DNA of 33,641 bases from Micrococcus lylae NBRC 15355 (GTDB taxonomy: Bacteria; Actinomycetota; Actinomycetes; Actinomycetales; Micrococcaceae). The DNA lies in the NCBI RefSeq assembly GCF_001570885.1, contig NZ_BCSN01000029.1, positions 1-33,641 on the forward strand, in the 5' to 3' direction. The translations under genes and the position numbers were made by a program. Below are positions 16,076 through 26,779 of this stretch, one piece after another (position 1 is the first letter of the stretch; the number at the start of each line of letters is the position of its first letter). The notes below the pieces were generated by a model. The model saw only the letters and a program-made list of their open reading frames with translations. It was not told where the DNA came from and ran no database searches.

Positions 16076-17242
16076 TCAGCGCTCGCGGCGGTAGAACGGC
16101 AGGGGCACCACGGAGAAGGACTCGCCGCGGCCGCGCAGGTCCACCAGCAGCTCGGTGCCCTCGGCCGCGAAGGCGCGGTCGATGCGGGCCATGGCGATCG
16201 GGTGCCCGAGGGTCGGGGACGGGGCGCCGGAGGTGACCTCGCCGATCACGTTGCCCTCGGTGTCCTGCACCGCGTAGCTGTGGCGGGCGGCCCGGCGGCC
16301 GGCGCCCTTCAGGCCCACGAGCACCTGGGACACCTCGTCCTTGCCCTGGAGCGCGGACTTGCCCACGAAGTCGGTCTCCTTGGACGCCGGGACGGCGAAG
16401 GAGACGCCGGAGGCGTGCGGCTGGTGCGCGTTGTCCAGCTCGTTGCCGTAGAGCGGCATGCCGGCCTCGAGGCGCAGCGAGTCGCGGGAGGCCAGGCCAC
16501 ACGGGGTCAGCTCGACGCCCGCGGCCTCGGCGGCCTTCACCACGGCGTTCCACACGGCGGAGCCGCGGCCGCCGGCCTCCTCCGGGGAGCCGGCGTGCAC
16601 GAACAGCTCGAAGCCGTCCTCGCCGGTGTAGCCGGTGCGGGCCACGAGGACCTCCACGTCGCCCGCGCCGGTCGGCAGCGCCAGGGTGATGTGGGCGAAG
16701 TACTTCAGCTCCGCCAGCTCCTGGACGTGGGCCGGCATGGCCTGGGCCAGGATCTGCTCTGCCTGCGGGCCCTGCACGGCCACCAGGGAGGTGTCCGCGG
16801 ACTCGTCCGTGACGGTGACGTCGCGGCCGGAGGCGCGCTGGGCGAGGGCGGTGTACACGGAGGCGGCGTTGCCGGCGTTGGGCACCACCAGGTACTCCGG
16901 GACGGCGCCCTCGGCGCCGTCGTCCATGCGGTAGACGATGAGGTCGTCCAGGACCGTGCCGGCGTCGGTCAGGCACAGGCTGTACTTGGCACGGCCCGGC
17001 TTGAGCGTGGACATGACGCTGGACAGCGCGTAGTCGAGCATCTCGCCGGCCTCGGGCCCGGTCACGCGGACCTCGCCCATGTGGGACAGGTCGAAGATGC
17101 CTGCGGCGGAGCGGACGGCCTTGTGCTCGGCGAGCTCGGAACCGTACTTCAGCGGCATGTTCCAGCCCCCGAAGTCGGTGAAGGAGGCGCCGGCGGCCTC
17201 GTGGACGGCGTGCAGCGGGGAGTTGCGCAGGTTCTCGGACAT
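16076..17242 (-). CDS. gcvT: Glycine cleavage system T protein (aminomethyltransferase)
   Basis: The 388-aa protein transfers the aminomethyl carbon from lipoyl-H protein to tetrahydrofolate. Hallmarks are the N-terminus LHAVHEAAGASFTDFGGWNMPL, then FDLSHMGEVRVTGPEA, RTGYTGEDGFELF (YTGEDGFE is the folate-site signature) and the C-terminal barrel with LVGLKG and GEVTSG. A GAGAGGAGACC Shine-Dalgarno overlaps the end of gcvP; the gap is 12 nt, so both are translated from one mRNA under the glycine riboswitch. gcvH is not between or after these genes. Confidence 0.95.
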   Translation of the reverse strand: MSENLRNSPLHAVHEAAGASFTDFGGWNMPLKYGSELAEHKAVRSAAGIFDLSHMGEVRVTGPEAGEMLDYALSSVMSTLKPGRAKYSLCLTDAGTVLDDLIVYRMDDGAEGAVPEYLVVPNAGNAASVYTALAQRASGRDVTVTDESADTSLVAVQGPQAEQILAQAMPAHVQELAELKYFAHITLALPTGAGDVEVLVARTGYTGEDGFELFVHAGSPEEAGGRGSAVWNAVVKAAEAAGVELTPCGLASRDSLRLEAGMPLYGNELDNAHQPHASGVSFAVPASKETDFVGKSALQGKDEVSQVLVGLKGAGRRAARHSYAVQDTEGNVIGEVTSGAPSPTLGHPIAMARIDRAFAAEGTELLVDLRGRGESFSVVPLPFYRRER

Positions 17243-17254
17243 GGTGGTCTCCTC

Positions 17255-20236
<2,982 letters not shown>

Positions 20237-20249
20237 TCACCTCCCCGCT

Positions 20250-20478
20250 CTGTCATTGACCTGAGAGTTTCCACCCGCCTGCGGCGGGCTTGCACCGTCG
20301 GTGACGCAGTCCTCCGGTCCGGGGTCGGCGGATCCTGCGTGCTTTCCAGAGCGTCCTTCCCCTGCGCGGTACGGGTGCCTGAGAGATTCCCGGGGAGGTC
20401 TTGCTCCTTCGGCGGCCGGCTGACGTCCGGGGTGTCTCCGCAGACGCGCCGACGCTCTCCCGCACAGGGCGATTGCGA
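20250..20478 (-). promoter_or_regulatory. Tandem glycine riboswitch upstream of gcvP
   Basis: Read on the minus strand, aptamer 1 runs from GCGGGAGAGCG (about 20465) through the signature GCCGAAGGAGCAAG (about 20400-20415) to ATCTCTCAGGCACCCGTAC (about 20365-20385). Aptamer 2 follows with CACCGACGGTGCAAG, a GCCCGCCGCAGGCGGGT stem, and AAACTCTCAGGTCAATGACA (about 20253-20272), ending in GAGCGGGGAGG. The last element is the gcvP Shine-Dalgarno, so glycine binding probably exposes it and acts on translation. Glycine-activated control of gcv operons by this RNA class is established. Confidence 0.92.
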
Positions 20479-20480
20479 CG

Positions 20481-20546
20481 TGGTGCCAGTATCCCACAGA
20501 GCGTGTGCCGGGTCACTCGGATCGGCCGCGGGGCTAGAGTGCGCCC
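20481..20546. promoter_or_regulatory. Divergent promoters: gcvP (minus) and yeiH-like (plus)
   Basis: Minus strand GATACT (20493-20488) would start transcription at about 20481, just ahead of the first glycine aptamer. Plus strand TAGAGT (20535-20540) lies six nt before the GTG at 20547, a leaderless arrangement. Confidence 0.5.
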
Positions 20547-21599
20547 GTGACCACTGCTGCCTCCACCCCTGCCTCCCGCGCATTCGGCCTGCTCGTGTGC
20601 CTGGCCCTGGGCGCCGTGGCGGTGGGCCTCTCCGCGCTGGTCCGCCCGTGGGCCCCTGCGCTGAGCCCGCTGCTGCTGGCGATCCTGGCGGGCATGGCCT
20701 GGCGCAACCTCGCCGCGGTCCCGGAGCGCCTCTCCCCCGGGATCGCCTTCGCCGCCAAGCCCGTCCTGCGCACGGGCATCGTCCTGCTCGGCCTGCAGCT
20801 GGCCCTGGGAGACGTCCTCGCGCTCGGCTGGGGCGTGATCGGCCTGGTCGTGGCGGCCGTCGGGATCACCTTCGCTGCCACGCTCGCGCTCGGCCGTGCC
20901 CTGCGCCTGCCGTGGGACCTCATCGCCCTCGTGGCGTCCGGCTTCTCCATCTGCGGCGCCGCCGCCGTGGCCGCCGCAGACTCGGTGGTCCGTGCCCGCC
21001 GGGAGATGGCCGCCACCGCCATCGGCCTCGTCGTGCTCTTCGGCACCCTGATGATCCCGCTCATGCCGTTGGCCACCGGGGCGTTCGGCCTGTCCGAGGA
21101 GGCCGCCGGCCTGTGGATCGGCGCGTCCACGCACGAGGTCGCCCAGGTGGTGGCCGCCGGCGGCCTGGTGGGCTCGGCCGCGCTGTCCGTGGCGGTGACG
21201 GTGAAGCTGGCCCGCGTGGTCATGCTCGCGCCGGTCATGGCCTCGCTCGCCGCCGCCCAGCGACGCCGGGACGCCCGGTCGTCCGCCCTTCCCGACGACG
21301 GCTCGGCCGCCTCCGCCTCCCGCCCTCCCCTGGTCCCGTGGTTCGTGCTGGGGTTCGTGGCGGCGATGCTGCTGCGCTCCACCGGCCTGCTGCCGGCAGG
21401 GGTGCTGGATGCGGCGGCAGCCGTCCAGCAGCTGCTCCTGGCCACGGCGATGGCCGCGCTGGGCCTGGGTGTGCACCTGCGCTCGATCGTGCAGGTCGGG
21501 CCGCGCCCCCTCGTCCTCGGGGCGGCGAGCACGGCGGTGGCCGTGGCAGTCGGCGGCGCCGGCGCCTGGCTCCTGGGCCCCGGCCTCTCCCTCGGCTGA
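20547..21599 (+). CDS. YeiH-family (UPF0324) putative sulfate/anion exporter
   Basis: The 350-aa integral membrane protein has about ten hydrophobic segments. YeiH-type signatures are the early LSPLLLAILAGMAWRN, then AFAAKPVLRTGIVLLGLQLAL, the conserved SGFSICGAAAVAA (about 132-144) and WIGASTHEVAQVVAAG (about 192-207). Members are proposed sulfate exporters or other anion transporters; some were linked to sulfonate breakdown. No sulfur genes are adjacent, so the substrate remains open. The GTG start follows a TAGAGT box by six nt. Confidence 0.85.
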   Translation: MTTAASTPASRAFGLLVCLALGAVAVGLSALVRPWAPALSPLLLAILAGMAWRNLAAVPERLSPGIAFAAKPVLRTGIVLLGLQLALGDVLALGWGVIGLVVAAVGITFAATLALGRALRLPWDLIALVASGFSICGAAAVAAADSVVRARREMAATAIGLVVLFGTLMIPLMPLATGAFGLSEEAAGLWIGASTHEVAQVVAAGGLVGSAALSVAVTVKLARVVMLAPVMASLAAAQRRRDARSSALPDDGSAASASRPPLVPWFVLGFVAAMLLRSTGLLPAGVLDAAAAVQQLLLATAMAALGLGVHLRSIVQVGPRPLVLGAASTAVAVAVGGAGAWLLGPGLSLG

Positions 21600-21766
21600 C
21601 CGGCCGGCGACGGGCGCAGACCAGGGGTGGGAACCGCCGCCGGGATCTGCCTACGGTCGGAGCACTGGGTTCCCTCGGCCGCCCGCAGACCGGGCAGACC
21701 GCGCGGCGAGCGGCTGGCAGGCGCCCGGACCCGCACACCCGATCCGTCGAAGGAGCGAATCCGCAG

Positions 21767-22141
21767 ATGTTCACGCGCAACCGAGAGCAGGCCGAGACCG
21801 TCGAGTGGGGCGGCGGCACGTCCGACCGCCTGCTGGTGGAGAAGGACAACATGGGCTTCGCCGTCTGCCACACGATCGTGAAGCAGGGCACCGCCTCCAA
21901 GCTCGAGTACCGCAACCACCTGGAGGCCTGCTACTGCATCTCCGGCTCCGGCTCGGTGGTGGAGAAGGACGGCACCGTCCACGAGATCACCCCCGGCACC
22001 ATCTACGTGCTGGACGAACACGACCCGCACGAGCTGCGCGGCGGCGAGACCGAGGACATGCACCTGGTCTCGATCTTCAACCCGCCGATCACCGGCGACG
22101 AGAAGCACACGCTCTCCGAGGACGGCTACTCCTCCTACTGA
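21767..22141 (+). CDS. ectC: L-ectoine synthase-like protein (solitary EctC)
   Basis: The 124-aa cupin matches EctC across its length: GFAVCHTIVKQGTASKLEY, RNHLEACYCISGSGSVVE, ITPGTIYVLDEHDPHELR and MHLVSIFNPPITGDE. The iron-site residues known from EctC (Glu, Tyr, His) appear conserved as E53, Y80 and H88. EctC closes N-gamma-acetyl-diaminobutyrate to ectoine, normally with EctA and EctB. Neither is near, so this is a solitary EctC, which may use an imported or host-derived substrate or do another cyclisation. AAGGAG lies 11 nt upstream of the ATG, and a TACGGT box at 21651-21656 gives a leader of about 100 nt. Its last codon and stop are tandemly duplicated downstream. Confidence 0.85.
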   Translation: MFTRNREQAETVEWGGGTSDRLLVEKDNMGFAVCHTIVKQGTASKLEYRNHLEACYCISGSGSVVEKDGTVHEITPGTIYVLDEHDPHELRGGETEDMHLVSIFNPPITGDEKHTLSEDGYSSY

Positions 22142-22178
22142 GCTGAGCCGCACGCTCTACTGAGCTGAGCCGCACGCT
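22135..22178 (+). repeat. 22-bp tandem duplication covering the ectC stop codon
   Basis: Units 22135-22156 and 22157-22178 are identical (CTACTGAGCTGAGCCGCACG plus CT). The first contains the last codon TAC and stop TGA of the EctC-like gene. Confidence 0.85.
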
Positions 22179-22234
22179 CCACACCGCCTGCGGCGGGGAC
22201 GTCTCCTTCCGGGCGTCCCCGCTGCCGTTTCCGC

Positions 22235-22247
22235 TACCGTTCACTCC
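22235..22247 (+). promoter_or_regulatory. Leaderless -10 box of the thioesterase gene
   Basis: TACCGT (22235-22240), seven nt before GTG 22248. Confidence 0.45.
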
Positions 22248-23243
22248 GTGAGCTACGGACATTCGATCCCCGACATCATGGCCGGCACCTCGGATCCCGG
22301 CGGCCGCCGCACGGCCGAGGACGCGGAGAACACCGGGCCCCGTGCGCATCCGCAGGGCCGCACGGAGCAGCTGTTCGGCGTGCGCCGCCACGAGCAGGTG
22401 CGGCAGGAGGGCGCCCACTGGAACCCGGGGTACATGCTCGCCGGGCCCAGCTCGATCGGCTTGGACGGCCGCCCCACCGCTGCCGCGGCCACCGTGCTGA
22501 TGGACAACGCCACCGCCGTGGCCGTGCACCACGCAGCCGCCGGTGCCATGCAGGCCATCGTCACCACGGAGCTCACGCTCAACGTGCTCAAGCCGATGCC
22601 GGCCTTCGACGCATCTGCGGACGCCGACCCGGCCGACCAGCCCCGCATGGAGTGCTGGTACACCCCGCTGACGGTGGACGAGGCCGGCGGCGCCGCCCGC
22701 GCCTGGCTCGTGGACGCCGACGGCGACCGCGTGGCCGAGGCGACCGGCTGGTTCCAGGCCGTGCCGGCCGCTCCCGCCGCCTCGATGGAGGCGTTCGTCC
22801 GCCACGGCGGCCTGCCGCTGGGGCCGCAGACCCGCGTCCCCATGGCGGACCTGCTCGGCCTGGAGCCGGACTCCGTCACCGTCCAGGACGACACGTCCCG
22901 GCCCGCCCAGTCCGGCGAGTTCGTCCCGGGCGCGCGCTTCCGCGAGAACCGGGAGCTGGACAATCCGCAGGGCGCCGTCCACGGCGGCGCGATGATGCTC
23001 CGCGCGATCCTCGCCGCCCAGGGCGCGATGCCGGACCGCGCTCGCTACGACGTCCAGGCCGCCCGCACCGTCTACACGCGCCCGGGCCGGGGGGACATGG
23101 TCGCCATGACCCGTGTCCGCCACGCCGGCCGCTCGCTGCGGTTCGTGGACGTCGAGCTCGTCCCCCTCGGCGAGGACGGCTCCCCCGTCGTGGACAAGCC
23201 GATGGTGCAGGTGCAGGTCACCTTCCGCGCGGCGCGCGGCTGA
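22248..23243 (+). CDS. Double-hotdog acyl-CoA thioesterase (PaaI-like)
   Basis: The 331-aa protein appears to contain two hotdog folds. The first (about 55-170) includes RPTAAAATVLMDNATAVAVH and TTELTLNVLKP. The second (about 222-331) carries the PaaI-type signature NRELDNPQGAVHGGAMMLRA (234-253), where the N/D-P-x-G-x-x-H-G-G loop holds the active site. It ends in the strand pair FVDVELVPLGEDG and VQVQVTF. Members hydrolyse acyl-CoA thioesters, often aromatic or short-chain. The N-terminal 45 residues look disordered. It is convergent with 3-hydroxyisobutyryl-CoA hydrolase across a shared terminator. Confidence 0.75.
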   Translation: MSYGHSIPDIMAGTSDPGGRRTAEDAENTGPRAHPQGRTEQLFGVRRHEQVRQEGAHWNPGYMLAGPSSIGLDGRPTAAAATVLMDNATAVAVHHAAAGAMQAIVTTELTLNVLKPMPAFDASADADPADQPRMECWYTPLTVDEAGGAARAWLVDADGDRVAEATGWFQAVPAAPAASMEAFVRHGGLPLGPQTRVPMADLLGLEPDSVTVQDDTSRPAQSGEFVPGARFRENRELDNPQGAVHGGAMMLRAILAAQGAMPDRARYDVQAARTVYTRPGRGDMVAMTRVRHAGRSLRFVDVELVPLGEDGSPVVDKPMVQVQVTFRAARG

Positions 23244-23261
23244 CCGAGCCCACCGCAGACG

Positions 23262-23309
23262 ACAGGGGACGACGACGGCGGCAGGCTCCTATCCGTCGTC
23301 GTCCCCTGT
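23262..23309. terminator. 17-bp perfect bidirectional terminator hairpin
   Basis: ACAGGGGACGACGACGG (23262-23278) pairs exactly with 23293-23309 between convergent genes. Confidence 0.65.
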
Positions 23310-23342
23310 GCCGTATGGCCGGGTCTGGGCCTGAGGTGGGGC

Positions 23343-24401
23343 TCAGAGCGTCAGGTCACCCGTCTCCGGCTCGGCGAAGTGCGACTCCACGAGCTCCGGC
23401 GTCACCTCGTCCAGGGTGGCCGGCCGCCACTGCGGGTTCTTGTCCTTGTCCACCAGGAGGGCGCGGATGCCCTCGGCGAAGTCGTGGCCGCGCAGGTGTG
23501 CGGCGGTGGTGCGGTACTCGGTCTTGAGCACGGCGGCGAGGTCCTTGGCGCGGCGGGCCCGGCGGACGGCGGCCAGGGTGACCGAGACGGCGGTCGGGCT
23601 GAGCTTCTCCAGTCGGTCGGCGGCCTTGTGGGCGGCCTCCTCGTCCCGGGCGCGCAGGGCCTCGATGATCTTCGCCGGGGTGTCCTTGGCGTAGCACTCG
23701 TCGATCCACGGGCGCTGCTGCCAGAGCGGGGACTCGCCCGGCTCGGTGGCGAAGCGCTCCAGGACGGCGTCCGGCTCCTCGGCCTCGAGGGCGGCGGCGA
23801 TCTCGTCCAGGGTCTCGGAGGACACGTGGTGCGTGGACAGGCCCAGGGCCACCGCGTCCGCGCCGGTGATGTGCTCGCCGGTCATGCCCACGTGCAGGCC
23901 GAATTCGGAGGGCAGGCGGGAGATCAGATAGGTGCCGCCCACGTCCGGGACGAAGCCGATGCCGGTCTCCGGCATGCCCCAGCGGGTGCGTTCGGTGGCC
24001 ACGCGGTGGGAGGCATGGCCGGAGACGCCCACGCCGCCGCCGAGGACGATCCCGTCCTGGAAGGCGACGATCGGCTTCGGGTAGTCGCCGATCAGGTGGT
24101 TCATGGCGTACTCGGTGGCGAAGAACTCCTCTCCCTCGGCGACGTCGCCGGCCTTGATGGAGTGGTAGATCGACACGATGTCGCCGCCGGCGCAGAGGCC
24201 GCGATCGCCGGCGCCGCGGACCAGGACGGTCTGGACGGAGTCGTCGTCCTTCCACTCGAGCAGCTGCGCGCGGATGCCCTTGACCATCTCGAAGGTCAGG
24301 GCGTTGATGGCCTTCGGGCGGTTCAGCGTGAGGACGCCGAGGCGACCCCTCTGCTCGATGAGCAGCTCGTCGGTGGGCTGTGCGGTCTGCGCGTCGGTCA
24401 T
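23343..24401 (-). CDS. 3-hydroxyisobutyryl-CoA hydrolase
   Basis: The 352-aa crotonase-fold enzyme of the ECH_2/HIBCH group releases 3-hydroxyisobutyrate in valine breakdown. The oxyanion-hole segment is LCAGGDI (69-75). MPETGIGFVPDVGGTYLISRL (143-163) has E145 and D153, the acidic pair used by HIBCH in place of the usual hydratase residues. The C-terminal RGHDFAEGIRALLVDKDKNPQWRP signature (shortened: DFAEGIRALLVDKDKNPQW) is diagnostic for HIBCH over simple enoyl-CoA hydratases. ATG 24401 has AAAGG eight nt upstream; a GTG three codons earlier overlaps that element. A TAGGCT box (24500-24495, minus) may start its mRNA, placing a strong hairpin in the leader. Confidence 0.85.
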   Translation of the reverse strand: MTDAQTAQPTDELLIEQRGRLGVLTLNRPKAINALTFEMVKGIRAQLLEWKDDDSVQTVLVRGAGDRGLCAGGDIVSIYHSIKAGDVAEGEEFFATEYAMNHLIGDYPKPIVAFQDGIVLGGGVGVSGHASHRVATERTRWGMPETGIGFVPDVGGTYLISRLPSEFGLHVGMTGEHITGADAVALGLSTHHVSSETLDEIAAALEAEEPDAVLERFATEPGESPLWQQRPWIDECYAKDTPAKIIEALRARDEEAAHKAADRLEKLSPTAVSVTLAAVRRARRAKDLAAVLKTEYRTTAAHLRGHDFAEGIRALLVDKDKNPQWRPATLDEVTPELVESHFAEPETGDLTL

Positions 24402-24424
24402 GGAGTTCACCTTTCCTCACGCGT

Positions 24425-24455
24425 GTCCGGCCGGGCAACGGGTGCCCGGCCGGAC
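24425..24455 (-). terminator. 13-bp perfect hairpin between MHS transporter and HIBCH genes
   Basis: GTCCGGCCGGGCA (24425-24437) pairs exactly with 24443-24455 around a 5-nt loop. It ends the transporter mRNA or sits in the HIBCH leader, just upstream of the Shine-Dalgarno. Confidence 0.55.
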
Positions 24456-24532
24456 GCGGCGATTGATTGGACGTCCGAGGACTGCCCGCTTCGGAGCCTA
24501 TCAGCGCCGGGCAGAGGGGTCCGCGGAGACGG

Positions 24533-25915
24533 TCATCCCTTGATGTCGGCCTCGACGGCGTCGGCGACCTGCGCGGTGTCGATCGTCTCCATCGAGCCGG
24601 TGACTGCGAGCGACTCGTGGCCCAGCAGGTCCTCGGAACGGAGGAAGAAGATGGACACCAGGGAGACGACGGCGGTGGCCACGAAGAACCACAGCGGGGA
24701 GGAGGGGTCGCCGGTCTGGTCGATCAGCCAGGTCGCCGCGAACGGGGCGGAGCCGCCGAAGACTGCGACGGGGATGTTGTAACCCACGGCGATGCCGGTG
24801 GAGCGGACGTGGGTCGGCAGCAGCTCGGTCATGGTGGCGTACGGGACGCCGCAGTAGATGCCCACCGAGACGCCGACGGCGATCAGAGCCGGGACGATGT
24901 CCATGCCGGTCTCGGCGTGCGGGGCGGTGAGGAAGAACCACGAGACGGAGGCCACGGTCATCACCAGGCCGACCAGCAGGATGATGCGGCGGTCGCCCAC
25001 GCGGTCCGAGAGGTGCCCGCCGACGGCCATGAAGCCGGCGGCGAGCACGCCGGTCGCCAGGACCATCCCGAAGATGAAGGACTCCGGCAGCTCCAGCACG
25101 GCGCGGAAGTAGCTGGTCAGGTAGGTCGAGGCCAGCAGGGTGATCACACCCATGACCAGCATGATCTGGCGCGGGAAGCGGAAGGTCTCGCGCAGCGGGG
25201 CCTTGGCGGTGCGCTTCTCGGCGTGCAGGCGCTTGAACTCCGGGGAGTCCTCGAGGCGCATGCGGATGAAGATCGCGATCGCGCCCAGCGGGCCGGCGAT
25301 GATGAACGGGATGCGCCAGCCCCAGTCCTGCATGGCCTCGGCACCGAGGGCCCAGGCCATGCCGTTGCCGACGAGGGCACCGATCATCAGGCCGGAGGCG
25401 GCGGTGGTCATCAGGGTGGAGGTCGCGAGGCCGCGGCCGCCCTTCTTGGAGAACTCGGAGACGAAGGCGGCGATGGTGGAGATCTCGCCGCCGGCGGAGA
25501 AGCCCTGGACCATGCGCAGGAAGACCAGCAGGACCGGGGCCATGACGCCGATCGAGTGGGCGGTCGGCAGCAGACCGATGCACATGGTGGCGCCGCACAT
25601 GACGCCGAGGACGATCATGAGGGTCCTGCGGCGGCCGATCTTGTCCGCGAGCGGACCGAAGAACAGGCCGCCGAGCGGGCGGATGAAGAAGGAGAGGGCG
25701 AAGACGGCGAAGGCCGAGAGCAGGCCGACGACCGGATCGTCCGAGATGAAGAAGTTGGCCCCGACGTACACGGCGAGGAAGCCGTAGACGCCGTAGTCGT
25801 ACCACTCGATCAGGTGGCCGGCGGTCGCCCCGACGAGTGCCTTGCGGCGTTCGCGCGGGCTGACCTCCTGCTCCTGAAGCTCGGCCGCTGTGGGATGGGA
25901 TGCGTGTGCGGTCAT
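24533..25915 (-). CDS. MFS transporter, metabolite:H+ symporter (MHS) family
   Basis: The 460-aa protein has twelve predicted membrane helices and MHS signatures: HLIEWYDYGVYGFLAVY in TM1, FIRPLGGLFFGPLADKIGRRRTL (loop 2-3, G-x-x-x-D-x-x-G-R-R), RMVQGFSAGGEISTIAAF (TM4) and WGWRIPFIIAGPLGAIAIFIR (TM6). Relatives carry proline/betaine (ProP), shikimate, alpha-ketoglutarate or citrate, so a small organic acid or compatible solute is likely. A CRP/GlxR-like dyad lies 69 bp upstream and a MarR-type gene is divergent, both plausible regulators. Confidence 0.88.
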   Translation of the reverse strand: MTAHASHPTAAELQEQEVSPRERRKALVGATAGHLIEWYDYGVYGFLAVYVGANFFISDDPVVGLLSAFAVFALSFFIRPLGGLFFGPLADKIGRRRTLMIVLGVMCGATMCIGLLPTAHSIGVMAPVLLVFLRMVQGFSAGGEISTIAAFVSEFSKKGGRGLATSTLMTTAASGLMIGALVGNGMAWALGAEAMQDWGWRIPFIIAGPLGAIAIFIRMRLEDSPEFKRLHAEKRTAKAPLRETFRFPRQIMLVMGVITLLASTYLTSYFRAVLELPESFIFGMVLATGVLAAGFMAVGGHLSDRVGDRRIILLVGLVMTVASVSWFFLTAPHAETGMDIVPALIAVGVSVGIYCGVPYATMTELLPTHVRSTGIAVGYNIPVAVFGGSAPFAATWLIDQTGDPSSPLWFFVATAVVSLVSIFFLRSEDLLGHESLAVTGSMETIDTAQVADAVEADIKG

Positions 25916-25983
25916 GAGGTGTCCCCTTAGTCAGGTGCGATGATCACTGCTCGTGCCCTCGAAGGTCGGACATTGGAGCATTC

Positions 25984-25999
25984 CGTGATGCGCATCACA
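25984..25999 (-). promoter_or_regulatory. CRP/GlxR-like dyad upstream of the MHS transporter
   Basis: CGTGATGCGCATCACA differs from the TGTGA-N6-TCACA consensus at one position. It is 69 bp upstream of the transporter ATG, a usual position for CRP-type control. Confidence 0.5.
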
Positions 26000-26032
26000 G
26001 TAGCCGGGGCTGCGCCGTCGGGAAGAGGTGTT

Positions 26033-26134
26033 TCCACATGGTGGACGCAGGCGCGACGATGACCGACGCCCGCACCGTGAGACCGAGGCCCGCCGACCGG
26101 GCGCACCCTCGTCCCCTCACCTAGGATGGGGCGA
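26033..26134 (+). promoter_or_regulatory. MarR-gene promoter with short dyad
   Basis: TCCAC-ATG-GTGGA (26033-26045) is a short dyad in the divergent region. TAGGAT (26122-26127) lies seven nt before the ATG at 26135, a leaderless arrangement. Confidence 0.4.
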
Positions 26135-26662
26135 ATGAGCAGCACCCGACAGCCCCTGAACCGCGACCCCATCGCGGAGGCCCGCCGCAACTGGGAGCGC
26201 CAGGGGTGGGACGACGTCGCCGCGCCGATGGCCGCGGTGACCTCGATCATGCGCGCGCAGCAGATCCTGCTGGCCCGGGCCCACAAGGCGCTGAAGCCGT
26301 TCTCGCTGACGTTCGCCCGCTTCGAACTGCTGGCCCTGCTGGACTTCTCCCGCGAGCGCCGCATGCCCATGAGCAAGGCCGGCGCCCTGCTGCAGGTGCA
26401 TCCGACCTCCGTGACCAACGCCGTGGACCGCCTCGAGTCCGCCGGGCTCGTGACGCGCGAGCCGCACCCGGGCGACCGCCGCGCCACCCTGCTCGCCCTG
26501 ACGGAGAAGGGCCGCGAGCTCACCGCGAAGGCCGCGGCCGCGCTGAACACGGAGGTCTTCGCGGACACGGGACTGTCCGACGAGGACGTCACCTCGCTGA
26601 TCGAGATCCTGACCCGCTTCCGCCGCAGCGCCGGTGACTTCGAGGACGCGACCGCCGGCTGA
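26135..26662 (+). CDS. MarR-family transcriptional regulator
   Basis: The 175-aa winged-helix protein shows the MarR layout: helix AVTSIMRAQQILLARAHKALKPFSLTFARFELLALL, HTH MSKAGALLQVHPTSVTNAVDRLESAGLV (shortened: VHPTSVTNAVDRLESAGLV), and wing REPHPGDRRATLLALTEKG (about 105-125) with the conserved D-R-R. The C-terminal helices form the dimer interface. A leaderless-type box fixes the ATG at 26135, not the ATG at 26126 inside it. Divergence from the MHS transporter suggests it regulates that gene, an inference. Confidence 0.88.
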   Translation: MSSTRQPLNRDPIAEARRNWERQGWDDVAAPMAAVTSIMRAQQILLARAHKALKPFSLTFARFELLALLDFSRERRMPMSKAGALLQVHPTSVTNAVDRLESAGLVTREPHPGDRRATLLALTEKGRELTAKAAAALNTEVFADTGLSDEDVTSLIEILTRFRRSAGDFEDATAG

Positions 26663-26734
26663 TCCTCCCGGACGCCTGCGCCGCTGCGGCCTCGGCCGGT
26701 CGCACCACGCAGGGACGGCCGCAGACATGACGGC

Positions 26735-26761
26735 GGGGCCCGAGCACCTGGCTCGGGCCCC
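26735..26761. terminator. Bidirectional hairpin between MarR and cytochrome b genes
   Basis: GGGGCCCGAGC (26735-26745) pairs with 26751-26761 across a 5-nt loop, followed by TTCGTCT on the plus strand; the genes converge here. Confidence 0.65.
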
Positions 26762-26779
26762 TTCGTCTGTCCCGCCGGG

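Noticed and set aside
22248-23243. Thioesterase gene as part of an ectoine operon
   Set aside because: It has its own leaderless promoter after the duplicated ectC end, and hotdog thioesterases have no known part in ectoine synthesis.
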